DNA of 64,000 nt from Whitmania pigra (Eukaryota > Annelida > Clitellata > Hirudinida > Haemopidae), in NCBI GenBank assembly GCA_021613335.1, contig JAJTWR010000263.1, positions 399,001-463,000 on the forward strand, read 5' to 3'. A program made the position numbers and the translations under genes. The notes below the pieces were generated by a model, which ran no database searches, was not told the DNA's origin, and was given only the letters and a program-made list of their open reading frames with translations. Shown piece by piece: positions 55,327-64,000 of the stretch (position 1 is its first letter; each line of letters begins with the position of its first letter).

Positions 55327-55899
55327 CAACAGAATTAACCGATGTTTATTGTGCCTTTTATTAAATATTGTTTTGAGTCCCATTCTCGACGTAATCGCTG
55401 TTTTCCGACGGTTTGCAGCGATCTAATTTCAATTAACTTCAAGTATGGGTAAATAAAGAGTGCACAGGCTTAAAAATCATTACATATTCTGCTCAAGGCC
55501 CACACCTTACAAATTTAGTTTGACCTCGTGTTTTGATATATATGAAAAATTTAAAGTTGTGCAATGAATATGTTAAATAGAAATCATCTATTCAATTTCA
55601 CAAAACTCACTCAATGAATTGCATTTGTGAATATTCTATGTGTAATTACATCTTTAATGAATCACACAGAACATTCTTTGGACCAATTATTTAAAAACAG
55701 GACTGTTGACAAAAAAACAGACACCTTTCAGCATTTGAATAACATAGCCCATGCAAATGCTAAGAACTCTCCAAGAATTGAAAATAGCTAATTACTTAAT
55801 GTTATTGCACCATAAGTTGAGTGGACAAAACCTTTCATAATATAAGTAGATAGGAAATAAATTCACCAGCACCTTTGGAACAGCACCTTTTCAAGAGTC
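55327..55899. other. Convergent gap between the eIF4A3-like gene and FAHD1
   Basis: 570 bp of 3' UTR sequence for both genes, including AATAAA on the plus strand at 55452-55457. Nothing else seen. Confidence 0.5.
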
Positions 55900-56675
55900 T
55901 TACTCTGATATTACTTCAAAACTCATTTTAACCTGGCCATCATTCAAGAAACATTCAATTTTGTCCCCGGATTTGACAGGACCAACCCCAGGGGGTGTGC
56001 CTGTTAGGATGAGGTCTCCTGGTTCAAGAAGCATCCTCTCACTTATCCATGAAATCAACTTCGGAATAGTAAATATCATGTCTTTAGTGTTTCCCTCTTG
56101 CTTGATAGTTCCATTCACCATCAGTTTGAGTCCAACATTTTGGCAATCTTTGATCTCTTCTTTCGAAAGAAATCTGCTGACAGGGCAAGCCGTGTCAAAT
56201 CCTTTAGCAAGACACCACGATGTTCCTGCCTTTTTTGCTTTGGCCTGTTCAGCTCGATCAGTCATATCAAGGGCAAGAACATAGCCAGCAATGTGGTCTA
56301 GTACTGACTGAGGGGGTATGTTTTTACCAGGCTTTCCAATCACAACTCCTAATTCCACTTCGTGGTGTAGTTCTGTAGCACCTTTAGGAATCTTTAAATA
56401 ATTTTGAAAATATTTGTATATTGACATTTAAAGTACCGTAAACAAACTATCAAACCTTAATAGGCCTTCCTTCATCAATGTAAGAAGACGTAGGTTTCAG
56501 AAATACTAGCGGTTCGCTAGGTACGGGGTTACTCAACTCAATTGCATGTTCACTGCAAAACTAATTCTATTAACATATTTTACAGTCTCGGTAAATTAAG
56601 AACATACCTATAAGTCCTAGCCGCTCCTATGATCTTTCTACCAAAATCCACAAAATTAGAAAATTTGTTGCTCAT
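55900..56675 (-). CDS. FAHD1: FAHD1 acylpyruvase / oxaloacetate decarboxylase
   Basis: Fumarylacetoacetate-hydrolase family enzyme, mitochondrial in mammals, that cleaves acylpyruvates and decarboxylates oxaloacetate using Mg2+. Three phase-consistent exons give 218 aa (family about 220): 56675-56608, 56552-56456, 56391-55900. The metal-binding set is complete: Glu66 and Glu68 in HHEVELG and Asp97 in LALDMTDR. The catalytic His-x-x-Glu pair is His25/Glu28 in SEHAIE. The AKGFDTACP loop and LTGTPPGVG near the C-terminus are also typical. The start MSNKFSNFVDFGRKI matches the short FAHD1 N-terminus, with no separate long transit peptide. Confidence 0.95.
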
Positions 56676-56724
56676 TTTGCACCCCTCGAACAATATCAGA
56701 AGAAAACAAAACCTCGCAGAAAAT

Positions 56725-56980
56725 CAAGAACGCGAAGGTCGCAAGGTGATGATTCTGTGGTTTTATGTTATTTCATAATAGATGAAATTGGCCTTTTAAA
56801 TCTTAAAATAAAACTAAATGTTATTGGATCACTCTCAATACTGGAAAAAAACGCCACGACCAAAGGTGTTTTAATGGATTATTTAATTAGTGCATTTATG
56901 TTTGAGATATTTTATTATAAATTACGCTGAATTAATAATGTAAAATTGAAGAGCATCCTACTGTCACTAAATGGCAATTA
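56725..56980. repeat. Direct duplication, copy 1 (FAHD1 5' flank)
   Basis: Begins about 50 bp upstream of the FAHD1 start codon. It matches 57540-57817 in the same orientation (shared gatgatt, gttttatgttatttc, tcaatactgg or variants, accaaaggtgtt, ttgagatattttattataaat, gaagagcatc). Substitutions and a ~30-bp insertion in copy 2 indicate some age. Confidence 0.85.
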
Positions 56981-57539
56981 AATTATTTTCCTTGATTTCT
57001 TGCTGAACCAATATGGACTCGTAATGATTCAGAATCAGAGTATTTCGAGGCTACTGACACCTTAAATTCTGTCGCCTATGGTAAACGATAAGACGTGCAA
57101 AAATTGACATGATCCCCTGGCAGTGATCCCACCTCACTCCCCTCTCGGCGTGCCTAGCTGTCGATAGATTACGTAAGTTTAAAATGAATTACGAAACAAA
57201 ATTAAAAATCTGGACAGTATTATTTTAAGAGGAATGTTTGATGATTATTTTGATGTAATTTATTTTGGCGTTGGTTGAGCAACTAAAAAGATTTTTTATC
57301 ATGAAGTTGTCGCATTTTGTTGCTTTTCTGAAAAGTTGTCAAATTATTCAAATTAAAAAAATAAAAATCTGCAAAATTTGCAATTTTAAAACAAATGCTT
57401 GGTGATTATTTTGGTGTAATTTACTTTGACATTGATTGAAAAAGTTAAATTTAAAAAGATTTTTGAACACCTGCTAGCGTCATAACATAGGCTTTGAACA
57501 ATGGGACTTTTCGCCCTTCTGGTCTTATTCAAGTTTCAC

Positions 57540-57817
57540 AATCAAGAACACAAAGGTTGCACGGTGATGATTTTGTAGTTTTATGTTATTTCGTAATAAA
57601 TAAAATTGGCTTTGAAAACCTTAAAATTTAAAATGTAATTTGGTTTAGCTTTTCAGCAAAAAACTAAAACTAAATGTTATTTGATCACTGCCAATACTGG
57701 AAAAAAGGCTATGACCAAAGGTGTTTCTTATGTATCTATGCTTGAGATATTTTATTATAAATCACGCCGAATTAATAATACAAGATTGAAGAGCATCTTA
57801 CTATCACTAAAGGAAGA
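57540..57817. repeat. Direct duplication, copy 2
   Basis: Same-orientation diverged copy of 56725-56980, about 815 bp to the right. Between them a second shorter pair (57236-57300 and 57396-57465, sharing gatgtaattta or ggtgtaattta and aaaaagattttt) suggests repeated local duplication. Confidence 0.85.
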
Positions 57818-58631
57818 GTTAATTGTCCCATGGTGGCTCCGAGACGAACGTTTCTTGCATGTAAATGTTCTTAATCTGTTAAATTATAAAATATCAACGA
57901 GACTAATCTTAATTTGATTTAAGCTTTTAATTTTTTGAAGGTTTCATATTAGTTTACTTTGTAAGACAAACTGTTTTATGTAACTTCGTCTGCTGTGATT
58001 TGCAGATGTGATTTGCGTCAAACAATGACTTTTAAATTATTGCATTGTAAACAGAAGACTTACCAAATATTTAGATAAAATGATAATAATAGCCTGGAAC
58101 TCTTTAAAAAATTGAGCTGATGCGGTTCGATGTGTTTGTTTATTGGGTTGTACAACGTTTGAGGATATTTGCAGATGGGACCTTTCTGATAATCTTAAAA
58201 GACTTTTACGTGCAAAAATGTTTGATGATAGGCTTTGGTTAGTGATTTGTTTTGCATTTTCACTTATATGATGACAATATTAATTACCGATCTAAGTCTC
58301 CGTAATGATGTACACGCGCCATATTATTTTTGTATGAAGAATACATCATGTTCGGATTATTATCGACATACGATTTTTGGCGCAAAATGATTTGAAAGCC
58401 TTGCAATGCTTACAAGAATTCACATAATTTATAAATCTATGCAAGGTGAAACTGATCATTGCTATCTATTTCATTGTACATAAGCCATCGATTTGAAATA
58501 GGAACATTTTGTAATAAATCCACTTAAATGCGCATTGTTTGATGCAAATGATTTACTAACAATATGTTACTAGATTTAATTTACAACAATGTTTTGCAAC
58601 GGATTTTAATCGACAGAATGAGTAGAAAATT

Positions 58632-60573
58632 ATGACTGATAAAATATCATGCCCTACTCTCAATGTTGTTCTGGTCAAGGCCATAAGAGCCTTATGTGAA
58701 GTGACCATAAAGTTTGACCATACCCTCGAAATTACTGGAAGTCTTCACGTCAGGTTTGTGGTGTCGTTGTGGTTGTCACGACTCATCATAAAACACGAAT
58801 TGCTACATGTTTTAATATATCCACTTACTTGCTGAGCTGTTAAATATTATTTATCTAGATCAGATGGTGATAAAGTCCTGACATGTTTGTTGAGCGAGGA
58901 CTGCACTAAAAGTTCATCTTCCCATCTCAACGATGTTGCCTTAAAGTTGAGTCTCGTCAATGCTGCTCTGGCCCTTAACAACATCAGTATCGTCCAGAGC
59001 AGCATTATTAACAAAGCCAGTGAGGTGGTGGCAAATATTGTGCCTCAAATTGCATCCACAAGAAATCTCTGCAGCTTCTCTAGTGAGGGTGCTCCATCCA
59101 GATCTGTGATTCCACCGACTGTTGAATGCATGGCAAGTTCTTCCACCTCTCACGTTTATCCGTTCGGAGGGGCGCACGCTTCTTCCTCTCTTCCGGACAA
59201 CAACAACAACCTGAAACTCGGAAGGGGCTCAAAATCCAGCAGTTCGAGATGCAGGAAAAAGGTGGAGACGGTTGCGAGAACTCTGGCTAACATAAAAACG
59301 CACGCTTCGTCCGACAGGTCTTTGGACTTCAATCCTATGGAAGTGAATATCGTGAGGATTAATAATTTTACTTCGAGGCATTTACGAGCACGCTTTGAAT
59401 GGGATTTTGTTAATTTGTCTCTAAGGCAACTGTGAAGCTTCCAGACATTCAGACATTAGCTCACAGACTGCCCAGTTACAAAGCAGCAACTAATGAGATG
59501 GAGGGTATTCACAATCTACAAGGTGCAAAGGTCAATGTTCACTCACCCTCCCATAACGCCCTCCTAATGGTTCCCCTCAAACACCCGTCAGAATCGATTA
59601 AGGTATTTTATGTTTTCAGTGTTTGTTGGACTTTATCTGTCTCAGTTTCATCATCATCTTTTTCTTCATTATCATCATCACCATCACCACCATTACCAAT
59701 GAAGATCTTATGTAATAAAGTTATTTTTATAGGAAAATTCTTTCAGAAGCCCTGTGGAGTTTGTAATGTATTGAGGTGATATGGTGGTGCTAATTAATAA
59801 GCGATGCAATACAAGGTTGTTGATTAACAAAAAATAATTACTGACTATTAATCGAGCAACATCGTCATGCATGCAAACCATCTGCATTCTGTCGTTGGCT
59901 GTAGAAAGAGGCTGGCGAGGAGGAAGTTGAGATGAAGATGTCCAATCAGAAGGGACAACAGAGAGTCAAGAAGTTTCAGTGCATGTTCTGTGGCATTTTC
60001 CTCTCGACCAAGTGTTACCTGAAGAACCACGTCAACGCCATGCACACGCGCCTTCACGTCTACAAGTCGGTGCCATTTATCGAATCCTTTAGAACCGCTT
60101 AAATTTCAAACCCGATCGCTTGCTCGTTCAGGTGCGACTTGTGCGAACACAGCTTCTACTCTGCTGGCGCCATGCGCATACACAAGCTTCGAAACCACTG
60201 GCACGATTCCAAGAAGCATCGTTGCCCGGAGTGCAACGAGTCCTTCTTGCTGCCCATCGAGCTGAGGAAGCACCTGCAGAAGCGACATCACCTGCAGGTC
60301 ACGACCTCTTCCGGGACGAGCGTCGTCACTCCTGTTTACACTTCGAAACAGCAACAATCTCCCGCTTCCTCGGCTTCGGGAGCCGTCGTCGACAAGAGGG
60401 GAGCCGTCAACCTGTCCGTGAATCCCCCCGCCGAATCGAAACAGCCCGAGAACCTCGAACGGATGAAGGTCGAGCCGGGAGATTTTTCACAATCCACCGG
60501 TGCCAAGAAGATTTTGTCTTCCAGCTCGCCCAGCTTTTCGGTTCACAACGGTGTCTCGAGCAAAAGCATCTGA
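58632..60573 (+). CDS. Three-finger C2H2 zinc finger protein
   Basis: Family not recognised. The model has five exons: 58632-58753, 58859-59351 (donor at 59342 is equally in phase), 59426-59602, 59905-60065, 60132-60573, about 464 aa. Residues 41-205 are Ser/Asn-rich with a basic RCRKK patch. Residues ~206-264 hold a low-similarity segment (LPDIQTLAHRLP). Three C2H2 fingers follow: 290-311 (CMFC...H....H), 319-340 (CDLC...H....H) and 349-370 (CPEC...H....H). The tail is Ser/Pro/Glu-rich. Finger spacing is not the usual TGEKP linker. The finger exons are markedly GC-richer than the upstream exons. A DNA-binding role is likely from the fingers alone. The start codon is provisional; an upstream exon could exist. 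Confidence 0.75.
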
Positions 60574-61591
60574 CCTTATTTTTAGTATCGGGTCAAAGGG
60601 CACGTGCTCACTTTTCAGAATTGACGATTGTAAATATCGTGGGTTTAGTGGCCTGATTGGTTATGAGTACGTTGAAGTTGCAATGCATGCTTGAATCTGG
60701 CAGCCTTGAAAAACGTTTTAGAACTGGAGATCTGAGGGCTCGCGTTCGAAAATAGGAGAAAATTCGGCTTTTGTTTCTGCGTAAGACACTGCATATTTAA
60801 TCTTGTTTTTTGTTCTGCAATTACATGGTTTTAAAATTTTATTGCCGGAGTTATCACCATCGAATACTTGAAGTTTTTAGATACCGATTGTTGATTATTA
60901 TTTTTTTGGGAACTCTTTCGACAATTAATTCGGTAGGCTTTAATCGATATTCTTGTAATGGGAGTTTGATTTTGTTCTCGTGAATTGTAAATAGTCTAGT
61001 TATTGAAATTTAGTCATGTACAATGTGCTTGTCGTGATTTCAACTCGAGGGAACATTTTTATGAATCTTTTAAGGTGGTAACAGCTAATCATCGATCGGT
61101 CGTTCGTTAATCTCCACCTGTAGAGTTCACGCGACTGCCCCTCTCAAAGTGCCTCTCTGTTCTTTTGAATCGGTCGACTTTGTTCTCGTCGAGCTCTTCA
61201 TATCATCTTGTTGCGGCTTTCCGTCGTTCGCCAGAGATCTTCGAGTCGACGACGGTGGCCGGATCCGCTCTCATTCGATCGAGGTTTTGCTTGGACGTGC
61301 GGTTCGATGCTGTCGTAATTTGAAATCTGCCGGTATTTCTTTAAAATTTTTGAATTCCTCGATTGAGTTTTGTTTTTGTATCGTTGATTTTATTGATGGC
61401 GATAAATTATATTTTGTTTCGTAATATGAAAACAGCCCTAAGACATTAAAATAGAGTCTGACAGTTTGAGAGTACGTGACCGCTTTCAAAGTTGTTCATC
61501 AGAGTCGTCTAGGTGGTCTCCGCGTTTAAATTATTCTCGGTTTCATCTCGAAACAACGACATACACGACATTGTTTCAGCCACTTGAAGCT
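60574..61591. other. Convergent gap between the zinc finger gene and the GPCR
   Basis: About 1 kb of 3' sequence. An AATAAA on the minus strand near 61388-61393 may serve the GPCR. Short frames here lack any protein signature. Confidence 0.5.
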
Positions 61592-64000
61592 TCACTGTTT
61601 TCTTACGAGAGCGACTTCTTCGTCGTCGTTGGGAATCGAGTGCTTGTTAGCGAGAGGAAAGCCGATGCTCTTAGCATTATTCTGGCGACATCTTTTGTTG
61701 ATGTCTGGGGTGTTCGGAGTAGGTCTCTTATTGGTTGATCTGGAGCAGGTGATGAGCTGCTTGAGCAAGCGACGAAATTTTGGACTGAGGACGCAGTAGA
61801 CGATGAAGTTGATGCAACTGTTGAGCGTGACGAGAAGCTTGCTGGCAGACTCCAGATAGAAAACGACGTCGCCACATCCATAGGTGAACACGTACCTGGA
61901 ATACGAACGCGCCATCTTCAGTTGTCAAAGGAATAGAACTTTTCTATGTCGTTGATGTAGAAATAAAATTAGCTTAATCGGTACGATTAATTATATTTTG
62001 TCGATATCCTTGTTGCGAAACAAGGTGACTTCAAGGTCAGTGAATTTCAGGTAAATGGATGGACACTCCAGATGGGAATTATCATCAACTGAATTAATAA
62101 TGCCATAAATGCCAGACTAGCTATTATTATTATAAACACATAAAATTGTTGTTGTTAAGCAAGACATTCCAGTTTATAGAATTAAGCGGGACCATGACAA
62201 CAGTATAAGTTCATACGAATTTGATACATAACGATAGATTGAGATATTAAATGGGCAGGGGTGAACCATGTCGTGATTTTTAAAATCTAAAAAATAAAAC
62301 GTTAAAACTAATTTAGTTTAACTTTTTTTTTTTATTTAATTTCAACAATTTATGATTTTGGACGAACATTTTAGTTTATTTATTTGATTATAGTCCGTTG
62401 CATGACTGGGATGATTTGGAGAACATTTTAGTAGCACGACCCCCTCTTAAATACGGCGCTGGTTCCTAGTTTATGGTTTGCTGCGGGTGCACCGTCCTAA
62501 TCATCTAGCTATGCAACAGACGTTAATAAAAAAAATAGTTTGTGGCCCTACCGCCAAAGTGTTCTACATTATTCCCTGAACTAGAGAAATGGAATTAAAC
62601 CAATGCGTTCAATTGTTGTACAATTATTAATAAAGCGTACTATGTAGTAGCAATCTAATAACCGTGGCCAAAGTTTTACGCGTTGGTATGAAGACCTGAC
62701 ATCTATATCGGGCGAGACGTTGTAATACGAGATTCTGGGAATTTGCAGCATACTGCAGTTCTGCTAGATTGTTTGAGTTTGTTTCATATCTTACTTATGT
62801 TTAAAATTTACGGTTCTGTAGGCTCCAACTTATCTTGAAAATTTAGCCAGGGCTTTTCCAAGGGGCAAACCCTCTTAAAACATGAGATGACCTTTGTTTG
62901 CGTCTTGTCTAAATTGAGGGAAACCGCTAACGCCCTTTCCCGCTCCCTCTTCCAAATTACGTCCCTGAATATAGCATTCTTTAAAATATTCGTGTCGCCA
63001 TTGCAAACTAAGAGCTGCCTCATTAAAGTTACAACCTGTTGTCAATGATAGACTTGCGCAAATATCAACCGACTTTGATATCCCACGCATACTGCTTCCC
63101 CAATTGCAGTCGTTCAACAAGTTTGCTTAATAAAATTGAGCCGTATGCTTATCCTCGCATGTAAATTGTTTGCTTTGGAACTGGACGTAGCTAACATTCA
63201 ATATTTATGTTTTCGTTCCATTGCGCTTATCGCTGCTCGAGCTCTAAACAGTTTCAGACTTCTAAACACTGTCTACGTCGACAAATAATTAATAAATAAC
63301 ATTATAAACTAAATACATCGTAGATATAATTAAATATGTCTGCTACTGGAAAAGCCAAACAACCTGACAAAATGAAACACGGCAAGTGGGGTCTGGCAAG
63401 CCACAGCAACCAGAACAACCGCCACCAACAGAAATGTGACTTCCCTCGAGTGGCTGACCCTGCTTGATTCGTTCTTTCCATCTTCGAGGCCTCCGTGGGT
63501 CGACGAAATCCGTGGCTTGTTCGACCTGATTCTTTCTGAACTCCTCAGAGATTTGATGATCCAAACGCTAGTGAAGAAGATGACGAGTAGCGGGAAAATG
63601 ATCAATAGAATGTTGACAACGATGACTTTGTAACCGACTCTGTAGAGAGGGGAAAGTCCGAAAGAAGTTTTTTGCTCTTTTTTAACGATCTCCACTTGTT
63701 CAGTCACTTGGAAAGGATGCGATGCAACGCTGTTGTTGACGACATTCAAATATCCACCTCCATAAATCTGGTCTTGAGCGTCAGGAACCACCAACGAGTC
63801 GATCGGTTGAACGGGCACCTGGTTTCTCACTTCTACGACTTCGTACTCGAAGAATCTCGGAATGTTGAAGACAGCAGCAAAACACACGACAACGAAGACG
63901 TAAACGTAGGTTCTCGGGTTGGACCACACCTCCCCTGCACTGTGCGGTCTGCAAACGGCCCAGTAGCGGTTGGCAGCAACCAGTACGACGAGCCAGATGC
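61592..64000 (-). CDS. FMRFamide-receptor-like class A GPCR (5' part off the right edge)
   Basis: Seven-transmembrane neuropeptide receptor, partial: exons 64000-63364 (open at the right edge) and 61895-61592 join in phase 2. Visible order: end of TM3 with NRYWAVCRP in place of the usual (D/E)RY, TM4 (VYVFVVVCFAAVFNIP) followed by RFFEYEVV, an extended second extracellular loop with possible N-glycosylation at NNS, TM5 (VIVVNILLIIFPLLVIFF), a basic third loop, TM6 with CQTP in place of CWxP, and TM7 NSCINFIVYCVL in place of NPxxY, then FRRLLKQL and a cytoplasmic tail with a Cys. The PRFFEYE and NxxINFxVYC patterns are those of FMRFamide-type receptors. The ligand is inferred only. A 1.5-kb intron separates TM6 from TM7. 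Confidence 0.88.
62853..62968. repeat. Dispersed repeat, copy B
   Basis: Diverged same-orientation match to 870-975, sharing ttttccaagggg, aaaccct, tgagatgacctt and ccaaatta. It lies in the 1.5-kb intron of the GPCR gene. No terminal repeats or coding capacity were seen. Confidence 0.7.

Larger units (their letters stand above)
56676..58631. other. Divergent intergenic region, FAHD1 / zinc finger gene
   Basis: About 2 kb without a recognised exon. It includes the FAHD1 upstream sequence and a diverged direct duplication of it, listed separately. Confidence 0.5.

Noticed and set aside
62440..62520. Possible tRNA-like or SINE segment near gctgcgggtgcaccgtcc
   Set aside because: I could not place both internal promoter boxes or a cloverleaf, so it is not called.

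Overview
The window is animal nuclear DNA. It is AT-rich, full of trinucleotide microsatellites, and carries intron-rich genes with GT-AG junctions. The mix of genes (glypican, HEY, four-and-a-half-LIM, tropomyosin, SESTD1/CCDC141-like, an FMRFamide-type receptor) points to a bilaterian. The FMRFamide-type receptor and the compact repeat-rich layout suggest a lophotrochozoan, possibly an annelid such as a leech; that is inference only. Coding models were built by hand from splice sites with matching phases.

Layout. 26-11881 (-): a SEC14, spectrin-repeat and immunoglobulin protein that joins the architectures of vertebrate SESTD1 and CCDC141; it runs off the left edge. 14417-26623 (-): a complete 9-exon glypican, 609 aa. 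27647-29846 (+): a four-and-a-half-LIM (FHL) protein, 294 aa. 32849-34877 (-): a HEY bHLH repressor, 332 aa. 39165-41646 (-): a short tropomyosin of 8 exons, 252 aa. 42755-47223 (-): a ZCCHC2/ZCCHC14-like protein. 47764-50019 (-): an intronless SPT5. 51771-52985 (-): an intronless eIF4A3. 53336-55326 (+): a second, diverged, six-exon eIF4A3-like helicase head to head with the first. 55900-56675 (-): FAHD1. 58632-60573 (+): a three-finger C2H2 protein. 61592-64000 (-): an FMRFamide-receptor-like GPCR open at the right edge.

The genes do not form an operon or pathway. Some fall into loose themes: signalling at the cell surface (glypican, GPCR), transcription (HEY, SPT5, zinc finger), RNA processing (two eIF4A3 copies) and cytoskeleton or muscle (tropomyosin, FHL, spectrin/Ig protein).

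The most notable points are the SESTD1-CCDC141 composite gene, a 120-bp intron in it made of tandem copies of its own splice-junction sequence, complementary (AAT)n/(ATT)n tracts flanking one of its in-frame exons, and the pair of eIF4A3 genes, of which the intronless copy is the canonical one.
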